A DNA stretch of 64,000 nt. Origin: Bernardetia sp. MNP-M8. GTDB taxonomy: Bacteria > Bacteroidota > Bacteroidia > Cytophagales > Bernardetiaceae. The stretch spans positions 2,254,001 through 2,318,000 of the forward strand of contig NZ_CP147012.1 in NCBI RefSeq assembly GCF_037126285.1, written 5' to 3'. The notes below the pieces were generated by a model, which did not search any database, was not told the DNA's origin, and was given only the letters and a program-made list of their open reading frames with translations. This document shows, piece after piece, positions 1-7,762 of the stretch. The number at the start of each line of letters is the position of its first letter. Position 1 is the stretch's first letter. The translations under genes and the position numbers were made by a program.

Positions 1-1596
1 ATTTGGAGATTTTAGCATTGTATAATCAAAAATAGTTTCGTCAGGATTCTGTTCTTTGAGTTGTTTGTAACCTGTCATCATTACACCAATTGGTTTGAGT
101 ATAGATTTCATCATATTTGCTTTAGGGTCATCTTTGCTCATCATCATTCCTTCTTTTTCTGCCTCATGAATTTTTCCTTCTTGCATTTTCATGTTGTCAT
201 GATTCATTCCGTCATGATTTTGATGATTCATTTTTGAAGTGTCCATTTCCATTTTATCATGCTTCATTTCATTATGGTTCATCTTGTCATGATTCATTTT
301 CTCACTTTCGTTATTCATTTTCATTCCTCCATGTTCCATTTCCTTATTCCCATTTCCCATTTGCATTCCCATTCTATTCATATCTTCCATCAAAATATCG
401 TGGTTGGTAGGAGCTTTTCCATTTGCATAAAATCCATTTTCCATTCTGTTTTTGGGAGCTTTACCCATCTTCATTTTGGGCATCATTTTCATCATGTCTT
501 TCATTTCGTTTACCAAAGCAAAATAATCTAATGGTGGTAAATCAGTTGCAGCTTTTTGAGTTGCATTTTTGTCGCCTAACCAAACCGAAGTGTATTTATA
601 TCTATCCCACGAAGTAGCACGAAATTCATATTTTTTTGTGTCAGAATCAGCATTTTGAGGAATTGTAACTTCAATATCATAGGTTTCAGCCGTTGCAATG
701 AGTAATTTATCTACTAGGGTAGGCTCAACATCAATTCCATCGGCAGCCACAATTTTCATTTTACCACCTGCGTAATGCAGCCAAAAATGAGAAGACGAAG
801 AACCATTTATTATTCTAAGACGAATCGTTTCTCCTGCTTTGAGATTTTCTACTTCTTCTTTTATTTTTCCATTTGCCAAAAAAGCATCATAATATACATC
901 TGCTAAATCCATATCAGGCATTCTTTTCCATTCTAACCACGCTTTTGCAGCCAAATTTCCTGTTGCAATCGCTTTTCCATAACTCTGAATAGCATTTCTT
1001 TTGATGGCATACCAATCCGTATGACGCTTTAAAAGGCGAATTACATTATGTGGATTTTGGTCTGTAAAATCTGAAAGAACAATTACTTTTTCCTTCGTTT
1101 TTATAGGTTCTTTGGGCGCAATAGAAATTCCTCCATACAATCCTTTTTGTTCTTGATACATGGTGTGAGAATGATACCAATATGTTCCGTTTTGAATAAT
1201 TGGAAATTTGAAAATATGCGTTTCTCCTGCTTTTATAAGTTCGGTTGTCAAGAGTGGAACTCCATCATATTGATTAGGTAAAATTAATCCATGCCAATGA
1301 AAAGAAGTTGTTCCTTTTGTATTATTTTTGACATAAATAAGTGCAGTGTCTCCTTCTACAAATTCTAAAGTAGGCGCAGGAATTTGTCCGTTTGTAGTAA
1401 GCATTTTAGCTTTTTTTCCTGCAATTTCCATAACAGTATCATTTACATTGAGATGATAAATGACTGTTTTGTTTTGAATTTTACTATCCTTTTTTTTGGT
1501 AGAATGATTTGAATGTTGAGAATGTTCGTGCTGTGCTTCTGCATTTTGAGTAAAAAGAAAAGTAAGAAATAAAAAGAGTAGTATTTGATTTTTCAT
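1..1596 (-). CDS. CopA-type multicopper oxidase, N-terminal 532 residues (cut by window edge)
   Basis: The frame is open from an ATG at 1594-1596 to the left edge, so the C-terminus is missing. It starts with a signal peptide (about residues 1-21, ending AEAQ) followed by a short His-rich stretch. Cupredoxin copper ligands are visible as HWHG (100-103) and YHSHT (141-145), the first two of the four ligand clusters of multicopper oxidases; the C-terminal HCH cluster would lie outside the window. After about residue 365 comes a long Met/His-rich insertion with repeats such as MNHDKMNHNEMKHDKM, typical of CopA/PcoA-type periplasmic enzymes that bind Cu(I) and oxidise it to the less toxic Cu(II). 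Neighbours (copper-storage protein, DUF305, HMA-AraC regulator) support a copper-tolerance role. The enzyme family is clear; substrate is inferred. Confidence 0.93.
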   Translation of the reverse strand, partial: MKNQILLFLFLTFLFTQNAEAQHEHSQHSNHSTKKKDSKIQNKTVIYHLNVNDTVMEIAGKKAKMLTTNGQIPAPTLEFVEGDTALIYVKNNTKGTTSFHWHGLILPNQYDGVPLLTTELIKAGETHIFKFPIIQNGTYWYHSHTMYQEQKGLYGGISIAPKEPIKTKEKVIVLSDFTDQNPHNVIRLLKRHTDWYAIKRNAIQSYGKAIATGNLAAKAWLEWKRMPDMDLADVYYDAFLANGKIKEEVENLKAGETIRLRIINGSSSSHFWLHYAGGKMKIVAADGIDVEPTLVDKLLIATAETYDIEVTIPQNADSDTKKYEFRATSWDRYKYTSVWLGDKNATQKAATDLPPLDYFALVNEMKDMMKMMPKMKMGKAPKNRMENGFYANGKAPTNHDILMEDMNRMGMQMGNGNKEMEHGGMKMNNESEKMNHDKMNHNEMKHDKMEMDTSKMNHQNHDGMNHDNMKMQEGKIHEAEKEGMMMSKDDPKANMMKSILKPIGVMMTGYKQLKEQNPDETIFDYTMLKSPN

Positions 1597-1627
1597 AATT
1601 GTTTTTTAGTTTAAAAAATGGTGGAAA

Positions 1628-1661
1628 AAACCCTAAGGGACTCTGAAGACCCTTAGGGTTT
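1628..1661 (-). terminator. Intrinsic terminator after the copper-storage gene
   Basis: Arms AAACCCTAAGGG (1628-1639) and its exact complement (1650-1661) form a 12-bp stem with a 10-base loop. On the minus strand the stem runs into a T-tract, as expected for a Rho-independent terminator of the gene ending at 1674. It would partly separate that gene from the oxidase downstream. Confidence 0.85.
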
Positions 1662-1673
1662 GGGAACTAAAAA

Positions 1674-1994
1674 TTAAGCTGCCATTTTACGACATTCTTC
1701 GGCACATTTGCGACACGATTCTGCACATTTTTTACAATGTTCGTGGTTGTGTTGTCCACATTGTTCGGCACACCAATCACAAATTTCTGCACAGATTTTA
1801 CAATACTCTTTTGCCCACTTGCTATTGTTTATCATTGCTTTAATAGCAACTTGACACGAATCAACACATTCTATGCAACAGCGAGGACAGTCATTCATAC
1901 TTTCTTTGGTTGCCATTTGATACAAACAACTTTGGCAATCGATAAGACATTGTTGGCAGGCTTCGATACATGATTGAAAATTTGAATTATTCAT
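1674..1994 (-). CDS. Cys-rich four-helix-bundle copper-storage protein (Csp/DUF326 type)
   Basis: A 106-residue protein with about 20 cysteines in CxxxC and CxxC spacings along predicted helices (for example CIEACQQCLIDCQSC near the start and CKKCAESCRKCAEEC near the end). This is the pattern of Csp proteins, whose four-helix bundles hold many Cu(I) ions through inward-facing thiols. There is no signal peptide, so it resembles the cytosolic Csp3 branch and not the exported Csp1. It lies between DUF305 and multicopper oxidase genes on the same strand, and is followed by its own terminator. Copper storage or buffering is inferred from family and context; confidence in family is high. Confidence 0.9.
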   Translation of the reverse strand: MNNSNFQSCIEACQQCLIDCQSCLYQMATKESMNDCPRCCIECVDSCQVAIKAMINNSKWAKEYCKICAEICDWCAEQCGQHNHEHCKKCAESCRKCAEECRKMAA

Positions 1995-2066
1995 AATTTT
2001 GGGGTTTTGTGAGTTAAAAATTTAGATTAAAAAATCGTAAAGGGGATTTTATTTTTTTAATGAAAA

Positions 2067-2531
2067 TTATTCTACTACTTCAAGCAATTTTTTCATTTCG
2101 GCAATTTCTTTTTCTTGTGCCTTTATAATTTCTATTGAAAGCTCTTTTACTTCTGAATTTTTGAAAGTAGCATTTTCACTAACTAAAATAGCTGAAGAAT
2201 GATGAGGAATCATAGCTTTCATATATTGCTCATTAGAAATAAAGGTTTGAGTTCTCAAAAAAAGCAAAGCTGTTATGAAAATAGAAACACTCAAAAAGAC
2301 AATTCCAATATTGAGTATTTTGTCTTTGTACATGTCATTCATAAAAAACAGTTTCAAAATTGCCATTGGAGAAACCATCAGCAAAGTCATATACAAACGA
2401 GTATTGCTTAAATAAATATGATTTAGCTGAGCTACATTCAGAAACATTACGCCATACATAATCACAAATGAAGCAGTCAGCATCAAAACAAATTTGATAT
2501 AAGGTTGGTAAGAAGAAGAATGCTTTTGCAT
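2067..2531 (-). CDS. Membrane protein with C-terminal DUF305 domain
   Basis: 154 residues. Three hydrophobic spans (about 12-32, 46-62, 73-92) are followed by a soluble helical part with MIPHHSSAI, the MxxHH signature of DUF305, a ferritin-like/copper-associated family whose Met and His residues probably bind metal. The biochemical role of DUF305 is not settled; its frequent company with copper and heavy-metal resistance genes matches this cluster. The start codon lies ten bases from a long inverted repeat (2541-2579), which could control its transcription or translation. Confidence 0.85.
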   Translation of the reverse strand: MQKHSSSYQPYIKFVLMLTASFVIMYGVMFLNVAQLNHIYLSNTRLYMTLLMVSPMAILKLFFMNDMYKDKILNIGIVFLSVSIFITALLFLRTQTFISNEQYMKAMIPHHSSAILVSENATFKNSEVKELSIEIIKAQEKEIAEMKKLLEVVE

Positions 2532-2540
2532 AAAAATGAA

Positions 2541-2579
2541 GTTTAAAAAGTAGAATAATTGGTTTCTACTTTATTAAAC
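2541..2579 (-). promoter_or_regulatory. Inverted repeat just upstream of the DUF305 gene
   Basis: GTTTAAAAAGTAGAA (2541-2555) is matched by TTCTACTTTATTAAAC (2564-2579) with one single-base bulge and an 8-base centre. It lies between the regulator gene (ends 2639) and the DUF305 start (2531). It could be an operator, a terminator or attenuator of the regulator transcript, or a hairpin near the translation start. Sequence alone does not decide. Confidence 0.5.
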
Positions 2580-2638
2580 GCTACTAAAGCCACTCAGTTT
2601 TTCAGAATTTTGACAAAAATTTATACTATTTTGACTTA

Positions 2639-3217
2639 TTATTGTAAAGCATCTATTGTTTTACGTTTCTCTGAAATATTTTTTTGATAATAAGAAGGAG
2701 TTTTTCCTGTTACTTGCTTGAATTGTGTAGAAAAATGAGAGGTGTTTTTATAATATAAAAAGCTCGCTATTTCATTTATTCTATACTTTTTGAGAGATAA
2801 AAGTTCTTTGGCTTTTTCTATTTTTTGTAACACAATATATTTTTCTATAGTCATATTTTCAGAGGTAGAAAAAAGACGACTCAAATACGAATATTCGTGA
2901 TACAGTTTTTGAGAAAGATATTCAGAGAAATTGATATTTAATGGTTTTTCTGAATAATGAATTTGATTGATAATAGCTGTTTTGATAGAGTTGATAAGGC
3001 TTTTTTTATCTGACTCTATCAATCGTAATCCTATTTTTTGTAATTCTTGCTTTAATTTTTCTTGTTTTTCTGCTGAAATTTCTGTGTTTTCAATAAGGTA
3101 AATTTTACCTAACTCTACCTTTTCAAAATCAATATTTAGCTCTTGACATAGATTTTCTACTGCCAGTACACAACGTGGGCAAACCATATTTTCTATATCT
3201 AAGACAAATTTGTTCAT
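2639..3217 (-). CDS. AraC-family regulator with N-terminal HMA-like metal-binding domain
   Basis: 192 residues. The first ~70 residues look like a heavy-metal-associated fold: MVCPRC (11-16) is placed like the MxCxxC motif of copper chaperones, with two residues between the cysteines. The C-terminal ~75 residues form an AraC-type double helix-turn-helix: KIEKAKELLSLKKYRINEIA, then a second helix pair around YYKNTSHFSTQFKQVTGKTP. Proteins of this design are common in Bacteroidota beside copper genes; direct sensing of copper by the CxxC domain is an inference. It is upstream of, and transcribed in the same direction as, the DUF305, Csp and oxidase genes, so it is the likely local regulator. 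Confidence 0.85.
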   Translation of the reverse strand: MNKFVLDIENMVCPRCVLAVENLCQELNIDFEKVELGKIYLIENTEISAEKQEKLKQELQKIGLRLIESDKKSLINSIKTAIINQIHYSEKPLNINFSEYLSQKLYHEYSYLSRLFSTSENMTIEKYIVLQKIEKAKELLSLKKYRINEIASFLYYKNTSHFSTQFKQVTGKTPSYYQKNISEKRKTIDALQ

Positions 3218-3367
3218 TCTTTTTCTAAAAAAAAGTAATCTATAGGAAAGAAGTAAAAGAGAGCTTTTTGTGTGAAAAATATCTTCATTCAGACTAAGAA
3301 ATCTGAACTACTTATAATCTACAACTTAAATTAGATATACACTCTCAGTACTATAAATGTTTTTATT

Positions 3368-3994
3368 CTAAAAACTAAGCGCAGAAAGAGCAAGTATAAG
3401 AAAACCAATAGCAAGAAGCGATAAAAAAGCCAAAATACCTCCAATTAATGCTAAAGTAATGGTGTGTGATTTATGATAAAGTGTTGTATCATTACTTGCC
3501 ACAACTGAAATACCAATAATACTTGCAATAAGAGAAACAACTAATAACCCTATTGCAAAAGGGACTAAAAAACTAAAAATAGCATACATAGTTGCAAAGA
3601 AAAAAGCTGCTACAAAAATACCTAAAGCAAGTAAAGTGGCAAAAAAAGACAAATAAGCAGCCCAATGTATTTTTGGTTTTGTATTTTTGATTCCTACTTT
3701 TTTATTTGCTTTATTTATTTTGCGTTGTTCTTTAAGAGCTTTCCAAACTGTTTTTCTCAATTGCTTTTTTTGTGTTTTGGCTATTTTGCGTTGCTGTTTT
3801 TTCTTTATTTTTGAGTTTGGCTTATAAGTCTGCTTTTCAGTGTTTACTGTTTTTTCTGTAGCAGAATTATGTTTCTTTACAGTTGATTTAGGTTTTTCAG
3901 AATAAGAACTAGAAGAGTATTCAGATAAAAAGTGAGCTTTCGTAGTAGTAGTGAAACTCAAGAATAGAAATAGAAAAACAAAAAAATGGTGCAT
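3368..3994 (-). CDS. Hypothetical exported/membrane protein with very basic linker
   Basis: 208 residues, not assigned to a known family. A signal-like hydrophobic start (residues 1-20, ending TTKA) is followed by a Ser-rich stretch, a strongly basic Lys/Gln segment (about 40-108, many KK, KKQ and RK pairs), and three hydrophobic segments (about 111-135, 138-162, 176-205). Bacteroidota encode many such small proteins with C-terminal DUF4190-like paired helices; the spacing is compatible but no signature motif is seen. It stands alone, upstream of the copper regulator and divergent from the DUF389 gene. Function unknown. Confidence 0.7.
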   Translation of the reverse strand: MHHFFVFLFLFLSFTTTTKAHFLSEYSSSSYSEKPKSTVKKHNSATEKTVNTEKQTYKPNSKIKKKQQRKIAKTQKKQLRKTVWKALKEQRKINKANKKVGIKNTKPKIHWAAYLSFFATLLALGIFVAAFFFATMYAIFSFLVPFAIGLLVVSLIASIIGISVVASNDTTLYHKSHTITLALIGGILAFLSLLAIGFLILALSALSF

Positions 3995-4255
3995 AATTGA
4001 AATAGTTTAAAAAATGAAATAACGAAAAGGCAAAAAATGAATCATCAGAAAATAAAAATAATTGTTTTTTCTGAGATTATTCAAATTTATGTTCTCAAAA
4101 AAACAGAAAAAATCTTTATTAGAAAAATAATACTTGTTAGAAGCCTAAAAACCAACTAAATTTCGGTTCTTAATTAGAAAATAGTATTTTAGAATCTCAA
4201 AATAGCAAGAACTCATTATAACACAACGATTTATAAATTAGTAAGTTATTTTATT

Positions 4256-5785
4256 ATGAATGAAGAACAAAATTCTACTCCTAAAAGTGATTACGATTCA
4301 GAAAGTATAAATCATGGTTATCCTGAATGGCAACATGGTTTTCGTGATTCGTGGAACTTTATTAAAGATTTTTTCTTTCGTCTGACTCACTTGGCTTCTG
4401 ACACAGATTATGTTGGAACAGTAAAGAGCATTAAATCAGGTGTTGTTTTGGAAGGTTCAAACCTTTGGGTGTTGATTTGTTCGGTCATGATTGCCTCTAT
4501 TGGTCTTGATTTGGATTCAGCTGCTGTTATTATTGGAGCGATGCTTATCTCTCCCTTGATGTCGCCTATCTTGGGAATTGGTTTGGGTGCTGCAATTAAT
4601 GATAGAGAAACATTAATAAAATCGGTTCGAAATTTTTTAAGTGCTATTATTCTGACTTTAGTAACAAGTGTTGTTTATTTCAAAATTACTCCTCTAGGAC
4701 TTCTGACAGACCAAATGCTTTCTCGTACAGAACCTAATTTATTAGATGTTTTGGTTGCCTTTTTTGGTGGTTTGGCGGGTATTATTGCAGGCTCTCGCAC
4801 AGAAAAAACCAATGCCATACCAGGGGTGGCAATTGCAACTGCTTTAATGCCTCCTTTGTGTACTGCAGGTTTTGGATTAGCAACAGGAAAATGGGATGTT
4901 TTTGCAGGAGCATTTTATTTGTTTTTCATTAATGCTGTCTTTATTAGTCTGTCTACCTACATGATTGTGCGTTTTTTGAAGTTTCCGTATGTGGAGGTTT
5001 TAAATCCTGTTTTGGCAAGACGAGCAAGACTTACAGCGTATGTTGTTCTGACAATTTTACTTATTCCGAGTGTGATGTTTTTATTCAGAAAACTGACAGA
5101 AAACTTCCGTAATCAGCGTATCGCTACTTTTATTACTCAGAATATAAATCCAAATTATGATTTGAATTCGGTACAATGGAAAGTAAAACTAGATTCTACC
5201 AATATTTATAGGCTTCGTGTGATTAGTTTTGGAGCAGGAAGTTATATCAATTATGATTCTTTGCTTAGCCTAGAAAAGACATTTAATGATGAAGTAAAAA
5301 ATTCTTGGAAACTTACAGGTTTTGATGCAGAAGATAGCATTCATATTGAACTTGTTCAGTCAGAAGAACCTGCCGATTCTGAAACTCGTGTCGAACGTAC
5401 TGTGATGAACAATGCAAAGCGTTATATTGAGATAAAATTTAGAGAAGAAATGGGAACGTATAAACAAAAAGATGAAATCATAACAGGAAAAGACAAAGAA
5501 ATAGAAGACCTAAAACAAGAGCTTTTATATGCGAGAGGAGATACATTGCCTTTTGAAACTATAAAAAATGAACTCAAAGCTATCTACCCAGAACTAAAAG
5601 AAATTGGTGTGGCTAGAGTAAGACAAACTAATTTTGAAAATGATTCTTTGGCATTTATGTTATTGGTAAAATGGGAAGGCGAACCAGCAAGAAATAAATA
5701 TACACGCAAAAAATATGAAGACCGTTTGAAGAATTTTATTAATGTAAAACTCAAAGACAAGAAAATTGGAATTATTAATTATTGA
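4256..5785 (+). CDS. DUF389 family membrane protein
   Basis: 509 residues. The hydrophobic core (about 70-285) carries the DUF389 signature: a run reading GLDLDSAAVIIGAMLISPLM, then SPILGIGLGAAI and, further on, GVAIATALMPPLCTAGFGLA. The topology suggests six or more spans. The C-terminal half (about 290-509) is soluble, with a coiled-coil patch (KDKEIEDLKQELLYA) and a final mixed alpha/beta domain. Members are found from bacteria to archaea and their transport substrate is not known. Start chosen at the ATG at 4256. The gene is monocistronic; a palindromic repeat (5822-5855) follows its stop and probably ends transcription from both sides. Confidence 0.88.
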   Translation: MNEEQNSTPKSDYDSESINHGYPEWQHGFRDSWNFIKDFFFRLTHLASDTDYVGTVKSIKSGVVLEGSNLWVLICSVMIASIGLDLDSAAVIIGAMLISPLMSPILGIGLGAAINDRETLIKSVRNFLSAIILTLVTSVVYFKITPLGLLTDQMLSRTEPNLLDVLVAFFGGLAGIIAGSRTEKTNAIPGVAIATALMPPLCTAGFGLATGKWDVFAGAFYLFFINAVFISLSTYMIVRFLKFPYVEVLNPVLARRARLTAYVVLTILLIPSVMFLFRKLTENFRNQRIATFITQNINPNYDLNSVQWKVKLDSTNIYRLRVISFGAGSYINYDSLLSLEKTFNDEVKNSWKLTGFDAEDSIHIELVQSEEPADSETRVERTVMNNAKRYIEIKFREEMGTYKQKDEIITGKDKEIEDLKQELLYARGDTLPFETIKNELKAIYPELKEIGVARVRQTNFENDSLAFMLLVKWEGEPARNKYTRKKYEDRLKNFINVKLKDKKIGIINY

Positions 5786-5821
5786 TAAGAGAAGTTGTTT
5801 AAGAATGGATTTATAGGTGTG

Positions 5822-5855
5822 TTTGTTGGTGTCGCTACGCTCAAACACCAACAAA
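5822..5855. repeat. Intergenic palindrome, family GTTGGTGT (possible bidirectional terminator)
   Basis: TTTGTTGGTGT (5822-5832) and ACACCAACAAA (5845-5855) form an 11-bp perfect stem around CGCTACGCTCAA. A diverged copy in the opposite orientation lies at 15705-15736 (shared core GTTGGTGTC-CT-CGCT). It sits between two converging genes. Confidence 0.65.
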
Positions 5856-5871
5856 GGCTGATTATTAATTA

Positions 5872-6327
5872 TTAATAATACAATCTTCGCTCAACTATTT
5901 TTTGAGTTCTATTTTCTAAAATAGTAATATAAACATAACCAATTGCAAAAAAATGACTAACTCCATAGATATAAAAATAACCCACAACACCCAGTAACCA
6001 CATCATATTAAAAGTAAGGGCAACTAAATATCCTAAAATACCAATAGCTAAATAGGCTAGAATAGCAAAGGTGTAATTTTTACGAAGTGCATGAGTTTCA
6101 TCAGAATAGTTTCCCAAAATTAAATGCAAAATATTCATTATTGGATTTGTCAAACCCAAAACTGCTAAAGCTAAAAGAGGAAAAAGAAAAGCAAAACTAA
6201 ATTCTGATAAAGCAGAGATTTGCGAACCCAAAAAAGTCAGTCCATAGCCACCAAAAAGAATTACTAAAAAAAATAATTGAATAACTAAGTCTATTCGTAA
6301 TAAAGGTTTTTTGTAAGGAGAGACCAT
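5872..6327 (-). CDS. Hypothetical four-span membrane protein
   Basis: 151 residues with four hydrophobic segments (about 12-32, 42-66, 84-105, 109-134) joined by short loops and ending in a basic tail. I recognise no family motif and no catalytic residues. It converges with the DUF389 gene and is divergent from the downstream sigma factor gene. Coding quality looks good (no internal overlap, AT-rich third positions like its neighbours). Function unknown. Confidence 0.7.
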   Translation of the reverse strand: MVSPYKKPLLRIDLVIQLFFLVILFGGYGLTFLGSQISALSEFSFAFLFPLLALAVLGLTNPIMNILHLILGNYSDETHALRKNYTFAILAYLAIGILGYLVALTFNMMWLLGVVGYFYIYGVSHFFAIGYVYITILENRTQKIVERRLYY

Positions 6328-6471
6328 AATTATACTATTTGAGATTAATTTTAAATTGTTTTATAGTTTTACTAAACGAAGAGAAGATATAGAAGTTTCA
6401 CTTCTTTCAAAAAAAAATGAAAGTTTGTAAAAATAGTTATTTCTTTAACTTTAATTACTAAACTGATTTTA

Positions 6472-6479
6472 TAAATTTG
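6472..6479 (+). promoter_or_regulatory. Possible -7 box of the sigma factor gene
   Basis: TAAATTTG matches the Bacteroidota -7 consensus TAnnTTTG. No convincing TTTG lies about 19 bases upstream, so this is tentative. It is 78 bases before the start codon. Confidence 0.3.
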
Positions 6480-6557
6480 TACTTTAGACGTTCTATTTTG
6501 AATGAATTTTATTTTATCTATTCTCATTCTCACCAAAAATAAACCTTCTTACTCATT

Positions 6558-7049
6558 TTGGAAAAAGATTTTGTAACATTTATTCAGAAACATCAAGGTA
6601 TCATACATAAAGTATGTCGCATGTATTGTGATTCTGAAGATGATAGGCAAGATTTGTTTCAAGAAGTTTTGTTCCAACTTTGGAAATCCTATCCAAAGTT
6701 TAGAGGTGATTCCAAAATTTCTACGTGGATGTATCGTATCGCTCTTAATACAGCAATTGCACGTCTACGTAAAGTCAAACGTAAACCTTCTGAATTTTCT
6801 ATTTCAGATTCTACACTACAATTTCCTGATACTCCGACAGATACTGAAAAAGAAGAACAACTCAAAAATCTTCAACTCGCTATTCAGAAATTATCAAAAG
6901 TAGAAAAAGGAATCATCATGCTTTACCTAGAGGAGAAAAGCTATGATGAAATTGCCGAAATTATAGGTATTACCAAAACAAATGTAGGTGTGAAAATCAA
7001 TCGAATAAAGAAAAAACTCAAAGAAACATTGGAAAAATTGCCTCAATAG
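6558..7049 (+). CDS. ECF-type RNA polymerase sigma factor
   Basis: 163 residues starting at a TTG codon; the next in-frame ATG (residue 22) would remove conserved region 2, so TTG is preferred. Region 2 is seen around FIQKHQGIIHKVCRMYC and DLFQEVLFQLWKSYPKFRG, with the WMYRIALNTA core that binds the -10-like element. Region 4 is the C-terminal helix-turn-helix (EEKSYDEIAEIIGITKTNVG). It lacks region 1 and 3, as expected for ECF factors, which redirect RNA polymerase to a small regulon. The next gene, 55 bases downstream on the same strand, encodes a membrane protein that may act as its partner. Confidence 0.93.
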   Translation: MEKDFVTFIQKHQGIIHKVCRMYCDSEDDRQDLFQEVLFQLWKSYPKFRGDSKISTWMYRIALNTAIARLRKVKRKPSEFSISDSTLQFPDTPTDTEKEEQLKNLQLAIQKLSKVEKGIIMLYLEEKSYDEIAEIIGITKTNVGVKINRIKKKLKETLEKLPQ

Positions 7050-7104
7050 ACAAAAAATCACAACTATAAAAAAATCATTTTATAAAAGATAAGTACAATC
7101 TAAA

Positions 7105-7695
7105 ATGGATATAGACAACCTAAAATCTACTTGGCAAGCTCTTCAAACACAGCCAGAACCTGTTCTTGAAAATGAGCAAATTAGAAAACTGCTGAGAGGA
7201 AAAGCAAATGATAGCATTTCTAAAATCAAACGCAGTATTTTGATAGAAGCAGCATTTGTAGTTGTATTAAGTGTTTTTTTAATGTTTAATCAACAATGGT
7301 TTTATTCGCCTTTTGTTATTCCTTATTTGGGCTTTGTAATGGTGCTTTCCCTAATTTGGTACACTTTCAAATATCTCAAAATCAGAAAGATAAATTTACA
7401 AGAAAATCTCAAACAAACTCTAAATCAACTCATTTCTACACTAGATTTGTACCTAAAGGTATATTTATATGGCTCATTAGTATTAGGTGTTTTTGCTGCC
7501 ATGTTGCCCTTGCTTTGGAAAAATGTATCTTTTGAAGATTTTACTTTGACTAGAGTGCTTTTGATTGTGATAATTGCTTTAGTTGCTGTTCCTGCATATT
7601 ACTTTGTGATAAAATGGTATATCAAAAATTTATACGGAAACTATGTGGAAGAGCTAAAAGAAGAATTAAAGGAACTTGAAGACTTAAAAAACTAA
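7105..7695 (+). CDS. Membrane protein co-transcribed with ECF sigma factor (possible anti-sigma partner)
   Basis: 196 residues. A cytoplasmic N-terminal part (about 1-45, starting MDIDNLKSTWQAL) precedes hydrophobic segments at about 46-62, 69-88, 117-138 and 150-172, and a charged C-terminal coiled coil (EELKEELKELEDLKN). The MDxxxLKxxW opening followed by spans is frequent in Bacteroidota proteins encoded right after ECF sigma genes. No ZAS zinc motif (HxxxCxxC) of classical anti-sigma factors is present. Acting as a membrane-bound anti-sigma factor is an inference from position only. A strong terminator follows. Confidence 0.75.
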   Translation: MDIDNLKSTWQALQTQPEPVLENEQIRKLLRGKANDSISKIKRSILIEAAFVVVLSVFLMFNQQWFYSPFVIPYLGFVMVLSLIWYTFKYLKIRKINLQENLKQTLNQLISTLDLYLKVYLYGSLVLGVFAAMLPLLWKNVSFEDFTLTRVLLIVIIALVAVPAYYFVIKWYIKNLYGNYVEELKEELKELEDLKN

Positions 7696-7699
7696 ATAA

Positions 7700-7740
7700 A
7701 AAAACTCCTATTCTGTCAAATAAACAAAATAGGAGTTTTT
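7700..7740. terminator. Bidirectional intrinsic terminator
   Basis: AAAAACTCCTATT (7700-7712) pairs perfectly with AATAGGAGTTTTT (7728-7740), a 13-bp stem with a 15-base loop. A- and T-tracts on both sides fit termination of the converging genes ending at 7695 and 7763. Confidence 0.9.
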
Positions 7741-7762
7741 GCTACAAAAAATAATACTAGAA

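Noticed and set aside
259-617. Two plus-strand open frames of 90 and 64 codons rich in His/Phe
   Set aside because: They are antisense to the Met/His-rich part of the multicopper oxidase, whose biased codons (ATG, CAT) keep the opposite strand open.
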